Positions 49,548 to 58,157 of a stretch of DNA of 64,000 bases are shown here, in pieces. The stretch is from positions 992,001 through 1,056,000 of the forward strand of contig NZ_BAABAL010000005.1 in NCBI RefSeq assembly GCF_039537405.1, read 5' to 3'. The first letter of the stretch is position 1; each line of letters starts with the position of its first letter. The translations under genes and the position numbers were made by a program. This DNA comes from Allokutzneria multivorans (GTDB lineage Bacteria; Actinomycetota; Actinomycetes; Mycobacteriales; Pseudonocardiaceae). The notes below the pieces were generated by a model. The model ran no database searches, had not been told where the DNA came from, and saw only the letters and a program-made list of their open reading frames with translations.

Positions 49548-52247
49548 GTGAACGACGAGCGCAACCGACCCGACGGCGGAGGGCGCGGGTCCGGCCCTGG
49601 TCCGGAAAAGCCGAACGAGAGCACCGGCTTCTGGAGTCCCCAGTGGGATGACGACGACGCCCCGCCCCAGCAGCAGTCCCAGCCGCCGCGCCGTTCTGCG
49701 GGCCCGCACCCGGCGAGCCCGGGGGCGCGTTCCGGCCCGCCGCAGGGCGGCTTCCCGCCGCCTCCTCCCGGGTCGCGGCCACCCGGCCCGCCGCGCAACG
49801 GCCCTCCCGGTGGCTACCCGCCCCCTGGACAGCGCCCGCCCGGCGAGCAGCCGACGCAGATGATCCAGCAGCCGACCGAGATGATCGCGCCGGTCGAGCC
49901 CGAGTTCCCGCGCGAGCCCACGCTGCTGACCCACCGCGAGCCGGTCCCCGAGGGCTACGAGACCGATCACGAGTCCGACGGCTACGACGACCCCGACCCG
50001 GAGCTGACCGAGGAGGAGGAGCGCGCGCTGCGCAAGAAGAAGATCTGGCGCCGCGTCCGCCGCACCGCCTACGTGCTGACCGGCCTGGCGATCCTCGGCC
50101 CGGTTGTCGCGTTCATCATCACCTATTACATGGTGACCATCGACAAGCCCGAGGACTACCTGAAGCAACAGGACAAGACCGTCTCGCTGCTGTTCAGCAA
50201 CGGCCAGGAGATGAGCAAGATCGTTCCGCCCGCCGGGGCCTCCAACTTCGTCAAGCACGGGGACATCCCGGAGATCGTCCGCCTGGCCATCACCTCGACC
50301 GAGGACGCGTCCTTCTACACGAACCCGGGCTTCGACGTCATCGGCATCGCGCGCGCGGTGTGGAACCAGGCGACCTCCGGCGTCGGTGGCGGTTCGGGTA
50401 TCACGCAGCAGTACGTCAAGCTCTCCACCGGTGACAAGGAGAACTCGCTCCGCCGCAAGTGGATCGAGCTGGTCAAGTCGTTCAAGATGAGCGTGCAGCA
50501 GGACAAGCCCCAGATCATGGAGGCCTACCTGAACATCGCGCAGTTCCGCGCGGGCACGATCGGGATCGACGCGGGCGCTCAGTCGCTGTTCGGCAAGAGC
50601 GTCAAGGAGATCACCGACCCGGCCCAGGCCGCCCTGCTGGCCGCCGTGCTCCAGGCACCCTCGCGCTGGGACCCGGACCGCAACCGGGAAGGCGTCACCG
50701 AGCGTTGGCGCACGATGGTCCTGCCGCGCATGGCGAAGAACAACCTGATCACCGAGGAACAGGTCAAGACCCTCCAGTTTCCGGAGGTCCTGAAGCGCAC
50801 CAAGCACAACAGCGGGCTCAGCGGTCCGATGCTGCACATCCAGGACCAGGTCCTCGCGGAGCTTGAGGCGAACCTGAACCTCAAGGAACAGGACATCCTC
50901 AAGAACGGCCTCACCATCCAGACCACGATCGACCCGGGTGCCCAGACCGCCGCCGAGGACGCGGTGAAGAAGGTGATGGGCAACAACATCGACACGCTGC
51001 GCAGTTCCCTCGTCGCCGTCGATCCCGGTACCGGTGGCATCGTGGCGTACTACGGCGGTGACAACGGCGCCGGTCTCGACTACGCCAAGCAGCCCCAGGA
51101 ACCCGGGTCCTCGTTCAAGCCCTTCGTCACCTTGGCCGCCCTGGAAAAGGGCAAGGGCATCGGCGAGTACTACGACGGCACCTCCGGCATCCCGCTCGGC
51201 GGGCGCACGTGGAAGAACTCCGGCAACGACAGCTCCTGCGGCAAGCAGTGCTCGGTGCGCGATGCCACGACGAAGTCCGTCAACACCGTGTTCGTGAAGA
51301 TGGCGCTGGACGTCACCACGAAGAAGATCGCGGACGCCGCGCACGAGGCGGGCATCGAGGAGATCATCAACGGCAAGAAGTCGCTGGTCGGTGAGAACGG
51401 TGGCGCCCCCTTCGCCGACATCGCGATCGGCGGTGGCCGTACGGCGGTGCGCACGATCGACATGGCCACGGCGTACGCCACGTTCGCCAACGACGGCACC
51501 AAGCACAGGTCGCACTTCGTCAAGGACGTGAAGCAGGGCGACAAGCCCTACTTCGCCGACTACGAGAAGTCGAAGTTCCCCGCGGAAGCGGCCTTCGACA
51601 AGAACGACAGCGCCCGCAACACCAACCTGGCGCGCAACGTCACCGAGTCGATGCTCCAGGTCGCGAGCTACTCCAGGCTCGGCCTCAAGGGCAACCGGCA
51701 GGTGGCGGCCAAGACCGGTACGCACCAGTACAACGACACCGCGCAGAACTCCGACGCGTGGACGGTCGGCTACACCCCGCAGATCTCGACCGCGGTGTGG
51801 GTGGGCTCCGAGCAGCCGATGGCGATCAAGGGCACCTACCAGCGCGGCACGCACGACATCTACGGCAAGGACGAGCCCGGTCAGATCTGGAAGGAGTTCA
51901 TGGACGCCTACCTGACCGGCAAGCCCGTCGCGAAGTTCGAGAAGGCCGAGCCGATCGGCCAGTACAACGAGGCGCCGAAGTCCACGACCGCGCCCCCGTC
52001 CTCCAGCAGCTCGCCGACCACGACCACCCCGACCGAGCCGTCGACCAGCTCGTCAAAGCCGTCCACCAGCTCCTCGCGTCCGTGCAAGCCGTGGGAGCCC
52101 GGTTGCCTCCGGCCCACCACCACGCGCTCGACGCCCGGCGGTGGCGGAGGCGGCGGTGGCGGTGGAGGTGGCGGTGGAGGCGGTGGCGGCGGAGGTGAGG
52201 GTGAAGGCCGAGGCATCGGCGTACCCAACCCACGCGGTGACGGCTGA
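49548..52247 (+). CDS. ponA: Bifunctional class A penicillin-binding protein (PonA-type)
   Basis: 899 residues. A cytoplasmic Pro-rich tail of about 170 residues is followed by one membrane helix (TAYVLTGLAILGPVVAFIITYYMV), the GT51 glycosyltransferase with catalytic Glu252 (TSTEDASFYTNPGFD) and GGSGITQQYVKL, and the transpeptidase with S521-x-x-K (GSSFKPFVTLAAL), SVNTVFVKM and KTGTHQYN. The C-terminal tail is Thr/Ser-rich then a run of Gly. It polymerises and crosslinks peptidoglycan. GTG follows CTGGAGG. Same place as Rv0050 in mycobacteria. Confidence 0.96.
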   Translation: MNDERNRPDGGGRGSGPGPEKPNESTGFWSPQWDDDDAPPQQQSQPPRRSAGPHPASPGARSGPPQGGFPPPPPGSRPPGPPRNGPPGGYPPPGQRPPGEQPTQMIQQPTEMIAPVEPEFPREPTLLTHREPVPEGYETDHESDGYDDPDPELTEEEERALRKKKIWRRVRRTAYVLTGLAILGPVVAFIITYYMVTIDKPEDYLKQQDKTVSLLFSNGQEMSKIVPPAGASNFVKHGDIPEIVRLAITSTEDASFYTNPGFDVIGIARAVWNQATSGVGGGSGITQQYVKLSTGDKENSLRRKWIELVKSFKMSVQQDKPQIMEAYLNIAQFRAGTIGIDAGAQSLFGKSVKEITDPAQAALLAAVLQAPSRWDPDRNREGVTERWRTMVLPRMAKNNLITEEQVKTLQFPEVLKRTKHNSGLSGPMLHIQDQVLAELEANLNLKEQDILKNGLTIQTTIDPGAQTAAEDAVKKVMGNNIDTLRSSLVAVDPGTGGIVAYYGGDNGAGLDYAKQPQEPGSSFKPFVTLAALEKGKGIGEYYDGTSGIPLGGRTWKNSGNDSSCGKQCSVRDATTKSVNTVFVKMALDVTTKKIADAAHEAGIEEIINGKKSLVGENGGAPFADIAIGGGRTAVRTIDMATAYATFANDGTKHRSHFVKDVKQGDKPYFADYEKSKFPAEAAFDKNDSARNTNLARNVTESMLQVASYSRLGLKGNRQVAAKTGTHQYNDTAQNSDAWTVGYTPQISTAVWVGSEQPMAIKGTYQRGTHDIYGKDEPGQIWKEFMDAYLTGKPVAKFEKAEPIGQYNEAPKSTTAPPSSSSSPTTTTPTEPSTSSSKPSTSSSRPCKPWEPGCLRPTTTRSTPGGGGGGGGGGGGGGGGGGGGEGEGRGIGVPNPRGDG

Positions 52248-52270
52248 GCCGTACCCGAACCGAGCTCATG

Positions 52271-52301
52271 ACGGCCACCGCCCAGACCGGGCGGTGGCCG
52301 T
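52271..52301 (+). terminator. Terminator hairpin after ponA
   Basis: Perfect 13-base arms ACGGCCACCGCCC and GGGCGGTGGCCGT with a five-base loop, 23 bases past the ponA stop and before the GT87 gene. No strong U-tract follows. Confidence 0.75.
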
Positions 52302-52354
52302 TCGCTCGCGCGGTCGGAGGATGACGCACTCCGTGCTCACGTACGATCCGGCGG

Positions 52355-54022
52355 GTGTCCAGCAGCCGTGACCCGCAGCCGTCGCAGGACCAGGCGGAGG
52401 AGGCCTCGCCCCAGCAGGGCTCCGTCGCCGACTCCGAGACGCTGAGCCCAGCCGAGCGCATCGTGCCGACGTGGAGCGAACCGTTGGCGTTCCACGCCAG
52501 CCGTCCGCTCGGCGGCCCGCTCGGCAGGCACGCGGTGATCGGGCGGCACTGGTTCTGGACACCGCTGCGGGTGGTGCTGCTGCTCGCGACCGTGACCCTG
52601 GTGCTCGGCTGGTTCGCCAAGTCGCCGTGCTTGCAGACCTATGTGGACACCGACAGCAAGGTCCAGCTGGACTGGCGGGACAACCGGCAGTACGTGGCGA
52701 TGTGCTACTCCGACACGGTCCCGCTGTACACGGCCGAGCGGCTGGACAAGGGCGCTTTCCCTTACGCCACCTCGTGGGTGGAGAACGAGGGGCAGCCCAA
52801 CGAGCAGGTGCGCTACATGGAGTACCCGGTGCTGACCGGGCTCTTCCAGTGGGTCAACGCCAAGCTCACCGCGGGCTGGACGGCGTTGGCGGACAACGGC
52901 TGGCTGCCGAAGACGATGCCGGTGGTCGTCTACTTCAACTTCACCGCGCTGTGGCTCGCCCTGGCGTGGCTGGTGACGATCTGGGCGACCGTGCTGCTCG
53001 CGGGCAGAAGACCGTGGGACGCTGCGATCGCGGCGCTGTCACTGCTCGTCGTGGTGCACGCGTTCACCAACTTCGACACCCTCGCGACCGCGTTCGCCGC
53101 GGTCGGCATGCTCGCGTGGGCACGCAAGAAACCCGTGCTGGCGGGCGCGCTGATCGGGCTCGGCGCGGCGGCGAAGCTCTACCCGCTGTTCATACTCGGG
53201 CCGTTGCTCCTGCTGTGCTTGCGCAGCGGGAAGATGGGCGCGTGGCTGCGCATGACCGGCGCGACCGTGGCCGCGTGGAGCGCGGTGAACGTGCCGATCA
53301 TGTTGCTGTACCCCAAGGGCTGGTGGGAGTTCTTCCGGCTCAACTCCGAACGCGGCGTCGACCCGGACACCATCTACAACGCGTTGCAGTACTTCACCGG
53401 TTGGCTCGGCTTCGACGGTCCGCTGCTGCATGGCGAGGCGCCGGTCATCCTGAACACCTTCACCGGGGCGCTGTTCGCCCTGTGCTGCCTGGGGATCGGG
53501 TGGATGGCGCTGTCCGCCCCGATGCGCCCTCGCCTGGCGCAGCTCATGTTCCTCGTGGTCGCGGTGTTCCTGCTGACCAACAAGGTGTGGAGCCCTCAGT
53601 ACTCGCTGTGGCTCGTGCCGCTCGCGGTGCTGGCCCTGCCCAGGTGGCGCCTGCTGCTCGCGTGGATGGCCGTCGACGCGCTGGTCTGGGTGCCGCGCAT
53701 GTACTTCTACCTCGGTGTGTCCAACAAGGGTCTGCCCGCGGACTGGTTCCTCGGCACCGTGCTCGTGCGCGACGCCATGGTGGTGCTGCTGTGCGTGCTT
53801 GTGGTCAGGGACATCTACCGACCGGATCGCGACAAGGTCCGCTACGCGGGGCAGGACGATCCGACCGGCGGGGTCCTCGACCGCGCCGAAGACCGATTCG
53901 TGTTGCGGCGCAAGCCAAAGCCCGTGCCCGTCGAGGACAACGAGGCGGAGGTTCGCCAGTCTTCAAGTACAGCGAACCCCCACCCCGGAGGTCTCCAACC
54001 GCCGCAAACCCCGGTGGTCTAG
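52355..54022 (+). CDS. GT87/DUF2029-type polyprenyl-sugar membrane glycosyltransferase
   Basis: 555 residues with about ten to twelve membrane helices. The outside loop after helix 1 has DWRDNRQYVAMCYSDTVPLYTAERLDKGAFPYATSW, the DxD/E-type loop of GT-C enzymes, and later helices include LIGLGAAAKLYPLFILGPLLLLC and LTNKVWSPQYSLWLVPLAVLALP. It is the Rv0051-like neighbour of ponA1; GT-C enzymes use polyprenyl-phospho-sugars to build wall or lipoglycans. TACGAT lies seven bases before the GTG (leaderless). The last codons lie inside a dispersed repeat and overlap the convergent hydrolase gene by four bases. Confidence 0.87.
   Translation: MSSSRDPQPSQDQAEEASPQQGSVADSETLSPAERIVPTWSEPLAFHASRPLGGPLGRHAVIGRHWFWTPLRVVLLLATVTLVLGWFAKSPCLQTYVDTDSKVQLDWRDNRQYVAMCYSDTVPLYTAERLDKGAFPYATSWVENEGQPNEQVRYMEYPVLTGLFQWVNAKLTAGWTALADNGWLPKTMPVVVYFNFTALWLALAWLVTIWATVLLAGRRPWDAAIAALSLLVVVHAFTNFDTLATAFAAVGMLAWARKKPVLAGALIGLGAAAKLYPLFILGPLLLLCLRSGKMGAWLRMTGATVAAWSAVNVPIMLLYPKGWWEFFRLNSERGVDPDTIYNALQYFTGWLGFDGPLLHGEAPVILNTFTGALFALCCLGIGWMALSAPMRPRLAQLMFLVVAVFLLTNKVWSPQYSLWLVPLAVLALPRWRLLLAWMAVDALVWVPRMYFYLGVSNKGLPADWFLGTVLVRDAMVVLLCVLVVRDIYRPDRDKVRYAGQDDPTGGVLDRAEDRFVLRRKPKPVPVEDNEAEVRQSSSTANPHPGGLQPPQTPVV
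53957..54013. repeat. Dispersed repeat, copy B, overlapping the GT87 gene end
   Basis: Contains CAGTCTTCAAG with AACCCCC downstream and AACCGCCGCAAACCCCG (53997-54013), identical to the 17-mer of copy A. It supplies the last codons of the GT87-type gene. Confidence 0.6.
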
Positions 54023-55287
54023 AGCAGGGCCAGGTCGATGGCTTCGGCCATGGCCTTGAAGCCCGCGTCGCCGGGGTGCAGGCGGTCGCCGGAGTCGTAC
54101 TCCGCGCGGATCTTCTGCGGGTCCTGCGGATCGCGGACGGCCTTGTCGAAGTCGACGACGCCGTCGAAGACCGTGCCGGAGCGGATGAGTTCGTTGACCT
54201 TCACCCGGGTCGCCTCCAGCGCCTCGGTGTAGCTCCGCCAGCCCTTGAACGGCGTGAGCGTGCCGCCGAGCACCCGGATGCCGCGCGCGTGCGCCTGCTG
54301 GACGACCTGGCGCATCCCGGCGACGATCTGGGCGGCGTCGGTCTGGTTCGGGGTCTGCTGGATGTCGTTGATCCCCTCCAGCATGATCACCGTGCGCACT
54401 CCGGTGCTGGTCAGGACGTCGCGGTCCAGGCGGGCCAGCGCGTTCACCCCGGCGCTGGGGTTGCCGCCGTCGAGCAGGATCCGGTTCGCGCTGATGCCGG
54501 AGTTCAGCACGCCGAGCTGGCGCGGCTTCGGCCTGGCGAGCAGGCGGTCGGCGAGGAAGTCGGGCCAGCGGCTGTTGGTGCTCGCGGTCCCGCCGACCCC
54601 GTCGGTGATCGAGTCGCCCAGCGCCACGACCGCTCCGCGCACCTGCGGGGCGAGCACGTCGACACCCGCGACGTAGTGCCACACCGAGGTCTTCTCGGTG
54701 AACGAAGCGCCCGACTCCTCGGCGGCCTTGTCGCCCTCGCGCGTGAAGAACGACGTCTGGAGCGCGGCGGGGTGGTAGGTCACCGGCCCCGACGGGCTCG
54801 GCGTGAACGTGGTGATCAGCAGGTCGCCGTCGGCGGGCACCGCCAACCGCACGGGATCGCTGACCACCTCCGCGCCCGCCGGGATCGTGATCGTCCTCGA
54901 ACCGCCGAAGGTCAGCTCGCGCATCGTGCCCGCGACCGCCTTCGGACCCTTCCCGCTCTCCGCGACCGCCACCGTCGCGGTCAGCGGTAACGGCGCCTTG
55001 CCGAAGGCGTTGGACAACCGCACGCGTGCCGAGTCACCACCGATGCTGGTGTGCACGACGTTGCGGATCGAGTGGTTCGGGTAGCCGTTCGGCGTGTTGT
55101 CCACGCCCGCCGCCGGGGCGGTCTGCCAGGTGCCCACCCAGCCGCCGAGCGCGCTCTTCACCGGAGCGGCGGCGTCGACGGGCGCTTCACCCGCCGTCGA
55201 GGCCGCGCTCGATGCCACCGTCGTGCCCAGCACCAGAGCGGCGACCGCGGCTGCGGCCACCCCCAGCCGTTGACCCTTGATCGACAT
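54019..55287 (-). CDS. Secreted SGNH/GDSL hydrolase
   Basis: 422 residues. Signal peptide MSIKGQRLGVAAAAVAALVLGTTVASSAAS, an N-terminal beta domain (GGWVGTWQTAPAAGVDNTP), then the SGNH blocks VALGDSITDGVGGT (Ser), LNSGISANRIL (Gly), IMLEGINDI (Asn) and SGDRLHPGDAGFKAMA (Asp, His). Likely an esterase or lipase of polysaccharide or lipid outside the cell. The family in Streptomyces and Amycolatopsis has the same two-domain build. Confidence 0.93.
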   Translation of the reverse strand: MSIKGQRLGVAAAAVAALVLGTTVASSAASTAGEAPVDAAAPVKSALGGWVGTWQTAPAAGVDNTPNGYPNHSIRNVVHTSIGGDSARVRLSNAFGKAPLPLTATVAVAESGKGPKAVAGTMRELTFGGSRTITIPAGAEVVSDPVRLAVPADGDLLITTFTPSPSGPVTYHPAALQTSFFTREGDKAAEESGASFTEKTSVWHYVAGVDVLAPQVRGAVVALGDSITDGVGGTASTNSRWPDFLADRLLARPKPRQLGVLNSGISANRILLDGGNPSAGVNALARLDRDVLTSTGVRTVIMLEGINDIQQTPNQTDAAQIVAGMRQVVQQAHARGIRVLGGTLTPFKGWRSYTEALEATRVKVNELIRSGTVFDGVVDFDKAVRDPQDPQKIRAEYDSGDRLHPGDAGFKAMAEAIDLALL

Positions 55288-55595
55288 GCGGACCGTCCTT
55301 TGCGATCGTGCGGCGGAGGAAACCCACCTTCGCCGATCAGCCGCACCAGCACCAGGTCGTACGGACGTTGGGGATTTTCCGTTGGAGCCGAACAGCGATG
55401 CCGGGGTTTGTCGTCGTTGAAGACCGCTGGGGCGGGGGTTGGGCGGTCTTCAAGACCAGCAAACCCGACTGACGGGGGCCGTCTGAGGGGTGTGGGTAAC
55501 CCCGATGGGTGCCGATGCGGATCTCCGCAGGTGAACGGCGCCGATCCGGGTTAGCTTCCGCAGGTCCCCCCACCCGCTGGACCTGGACCTCTCGG
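55288..55595. other. Intergenic region between divergent exported-protein genes
   Basis: 308 bases. It holds repeat copy C at 55401-55467; the remainder shows no gene or clear promoter. Confidence 0.5.
55401..55467. repeat. Dispersed repeat, copy C, large hairpin
   Basis: Inverted halves: CGGGGTTTG...GTTGAAGACCG (55402-55426) and CGGTCTTCAAGACCAGCAAAC (split here as CGGTCTTCAAG and ACCAGCAAACCC, 55444-55466) can pair over about 20 bases. It shares GGGTTGGG, GTCTTCAAG and AAACCC with copies A and B. Confidence 0.65.
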
Positions 55596-56846
55596 ATGCG
55601 CATTCGCCCCTTGTTGCTCGCGGTGCTCCTCGCCGCGGCTTCGGCGTGCCCGACGGCGCTCGCGGCGCCGGTGCCGAGCTACAACGGCACGCACTCCGGC
55701 CCGGCGACGCTGTTCGACCAGCGGACGCAGCCCCCGCACTTCGGCTACGACCCGGGCCTGGCGGTGAGCCCGGCGGAGCTGGCGCAGAGCGCTCCGGACG
55801 CGGCGGCGACCTTCACGACGACGGTGACGGCGGACCGGGGAGCGACGTTCTACGACGGAGCGCCGGAGTCGACGGCGGTGGGGTTCCTGCGGGTCCTCGA
55901 AGGCGAGGCGGTGGACCACCGGACCCCGCTCGCGACGCCGGACCATGACGGGGACCCGGTGGTGTTCACGCGCTACGTCAACGGCGCGAGCAGCGAGTTC
56001 TGCGCGAACAACCAGTTCAACCGCAACGGCAGGTTCGTCTTCGAAGAGGGGGCGCACTGCGCGGACCCGCTGGACGGACCGGGCCAGGAGGAGCCAGCGG
56101 AGGACGTCGCGGCGCTGCGCTTCACGGTGCAGATCAGGCAGGACAACACCTACTCGGCCCGGGTGGACGCGGTGGACGGCGCGGGGCAGGTGGTCGAGGA
56201 CTACGAACCGCAGGGCCAGCTGCCGTACACCTTCACCGGAGTGCTGCCGGGCGAGCCCACCACGAAGTACGTGCCGTTCGTGCGGCTGCGGCCGGGGGCG
56301 CTCACGGGCGGGCCGTGGAAGTACCAGGTCACAGGCTCGGACCTGAGCACGACGAGGCCCATGCCGACGGCGCGGATCGGGCAGGTGAACTGCGCGGACG
56401 GGCCGACGACGAGCGTGGAGATCGGCAACGCGACGGGCACGGCGACGGCGCGCTACCGGGTACTGGTGGACGGCCAGGTGGTGCGCGCGGGGCTGCTCGG
56501 GCCCGGCGGAGCGGAGCGCGTGCCGGTGCCGTTGACGGACGGCACGCTGGGCCTGGTGCAGGTCAAGCACGGCAACGACCGCACGGTCGCCGAAGCGCGG
56601 CTGCGCGTGCACTGCGAGGTGGAGTTCGCGCCGACGACGGCACCGACCACCACCACGACGACTCCCCCGGCGCTGCACGCGGTGGCGAAGCCGCCGGACG
56701 CGCGTGCGGAGCTACCGGGTCAGGGCCCGTGGGCCTCGGTGGTGATGCTGGCGGTCCTGGCCGCGATCGCGCTGGTGGTGCTGCACCTGTGGCACCGCAC
56801 CAGGAGATCGGTCAGCTCGGCAGCGGGGCGTTCTCACCGATGTTGA
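55596..56846 (+). CDS. Surface protein with signal peptide and C-terminal anchor, unknown
   Basis: 416 residues. Signal peptide MRIRPLLLAVLLAAASACPTALA, an outside part of about 340 residues rich in beta strands (ATFTTTVTADRGATFYDG, FRFTVQIRQDNTYSARVDAVDGAGQVV-like FTVQIRQDN), a Thr/Pro linker (TTAPTTTTTTPP) and one membrane helix near the C-terminus (WASVVMLAVLAAIALVVLHLW) with RTRRS. No enzyme motif. G+C at third codon positions is typical. Its end overlaps the convergent septum-formation gene by 35 bases. Confidence 0.7.
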   Translation: MRIRPLLLAVLLAAASACPTALAAPVPSYNGTHSGPATLFDQRTQPPHFGYDPGLAVSPAELAQSAPDAAATFTTTVTADRGATFYDGAPESTAVGFLRVLEGEAVDHRTPLATPDHDGDPVVFTRYVNGASSEFCANNQFNRNGRFVFEEGAHCADPLDGPGQEEPAEDVAALRFTVQIRQDNTYSARVDAVDGAGQVVEDYEPQGQLPYTFTGVLPGEPTTKYVPFVRLRPGALTGGPWKYQVTGSDLSTTRPMPTARIGQVNCADGPTTSVEIGNATGTATARYRVLVDGQVVRAGLLGPGGAERVPVPLTDGTLGLVQVKHGNDRTVAEARLRVHCEVEFAPTTAPTTTTTTPPALHAVAKPPDARAELPGQGPWASVVMLAVLAAIALVVLHLWHRTRRSVSSAAGRSHRC

Positions 56847-57696
56847 GCAGCGTCTTCGTCAACGGCTTCGCCGACTCCAGGTAGCAGACCGCCGTCGTGT
56901 AGCCGAGCGGCCAGTCCTTGGCCTCGGGCAGCCGCCACGTCAGGGTGAGGTCCTTCCGCCCGTTCGGCGCGGCCAGGTACTGGTTCGCCATGGCCTTGCA
57001 GTGCGGCTCCGCGGCGGCGTTCATCTGCTCGGGGCTCGGCGCGGGATCGCCGGCCTTGCCCAGCGAGAGCACCCACGGCACGGCCTCGCCGAGGTGGGCC
57101 TGGTCGCAGGGCGCGAGCTTGAGCTGGTTGTCGCGCGAGGGCGAACCGGCGGTGCACACCTGGAACTTGTAGTAGTTGGCGCCCGCCATGGCCGCGCGCA
57201 CCGAGCCGGTGCGGCTGACGGGCTTGTCGTCGGGGCCGAGCTCCACGGCGGCGCAGGTCAGCCAGCGCTCGCCCTTGGCCCAGCCGTCCTTGGCCGGCCA
57301 CACCGGCCACGACTGGAGCCTGCTCGCGTCGAGCTGGTCGCCGACGTAGGCCAGCGCGTGCGCACGGCACTTCGGCAGCGCGACGGCCAGCAGCGCGGCC
57401 TCGTCCGGGTACTCCTTGGGCATGGTCGCCGGGAACCGCTCCGGCTGGGTGACCTCCAGCTCGTGCGGCTGAGCGCAGTCGACCACCACGAACCTCTTGC
57501 CGTCGATGCACTGCGAGGCCACGGCCGTGCCCGTGCTCCCGGCGCTGGTGGCGGCCTGCGGGCGCGCCTCGCCGGGCTGGCTGGGCTGCTGCGTCACGGG
57601 CAGCGGTTCCGGGCTCACCGTCGCCGTGCACCCGGTGAGCAGGGCGAACGCGGAGAGCGCGAGGACCGCGGTCCTGCTCCGCCGATGCCTGAGCAT
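56812..57696 (-). CDS. Septum-formation-family lipoprotein
   Basis: 294 residues. Lipobox signal LALSAFALLTGCTATV, then a domain with two repeats of the septum-formation pattern: VASQCIDGKRFVVVDCAQPHELEVT...FP and YKFQVCTAGSPSRDNQLKLAPCDQAHLGEAVPWV, each with Cys and a CxxPHxxE-type turn. The Pfam family was named for a link to septum formation; its mechanism is not known. ATG 57696 follows GGGAGGG. The longer frame lacks support. Confidence 0.82.
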   Translation of the reverse strand: MLRHRRSRTAVLALSAFALLTGCTATVSPEPLPVTQQPSQPGEARPQAATSAGSTGTAVASQCIDGKRFVVVDCAQPHELEVTQPERFPATMPKEYPDEAALLAVALPKCRAHALAYVGDQLDASRLQSWPVWPAKDGWAKGERWLTCAAVELGPDDKPVSRTGSVRAAMAGANYYKFQVCTAGSPSRDNQLKLAPCDQAHLGEAVPWVLSLGKAGDPAPSPEQMNAAAEPHCKAMANQYLAAPNGRKDLTLTWRLPEAKDWPLGYTTAVCYLESAKPLTKTLLNIGENAPLPS

Positions 57697-57863
57697 GTCC
57701 CTCCCCAAGGTGTTCTCCCTGCCGGAACGGTACCGGGAGCCGCGCGGCGGTGTCCCGTGGTGTGAGCGGAGGTCACGCTTGGGGCCAGAAGAGTGACGTG
57801 ACGATCGGTCACGTCCTAACATCCGCCGATATCGCTGCACCGCCGTGACCTGTAGGAGACCCG

Positions 57864-58157
57864 ATGGCGTCAGGACGACCGTCCGGCGCGGACAGGACGA
57901 GGTCGACGGGACTGCGCTGGAACGCGTGGAACCTGTTGCTGATCGTCCCGCTCGCCATGCTGTTCACCCCCATGCTCAACCTTGACGAGCCCCGCGTGTT
58001 CGGGCTGCCGTTCTTCTACTGGTCGCAGTTCGCCTTCGTGCCGATCGGCGTGGTCTGCGTCGGCCTGGTCTACGTCATGACCAGGGACGAGCCCGTCGCC
58101 ACCGGCAAGCCCGACCACCTCTCGGTCGACGACCTCGACGAGGGGGGCAAGGCATGA
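57864..58157 (+). CDS. DUF3311 small membrane protein
   Basis: 97 residues with two membrane helices (WNLLLIVPLAMLFTPMLNL and SQFAFVPIGVVCVGLVYVM). DUF3311 proteins sit upstream of sodium:solute symporters of the MctC/monocarboxylate kind, and are probably an accessory subunit. The stop overlaps the symporter ATG by four bases (ATGA). TAGGAGA ribosome site before the ATG. Confidence 0.9.
   Translation: MASGRPSGADRTRSTGLRWNAWNLLLIVPLAMLFTPMLNLDEPRVFGLPFFYWSQFAFVPIGVVCVGLVYVMTRDEPVATGKPDHLSVDDLDEGGKA

Noticed and set aside
49494..51854. A 786-codon minus-strand frame across ponA
   Set aside because: Antisense shadow of a well-supported penicillin-binding protein; no domain or ribosome site.
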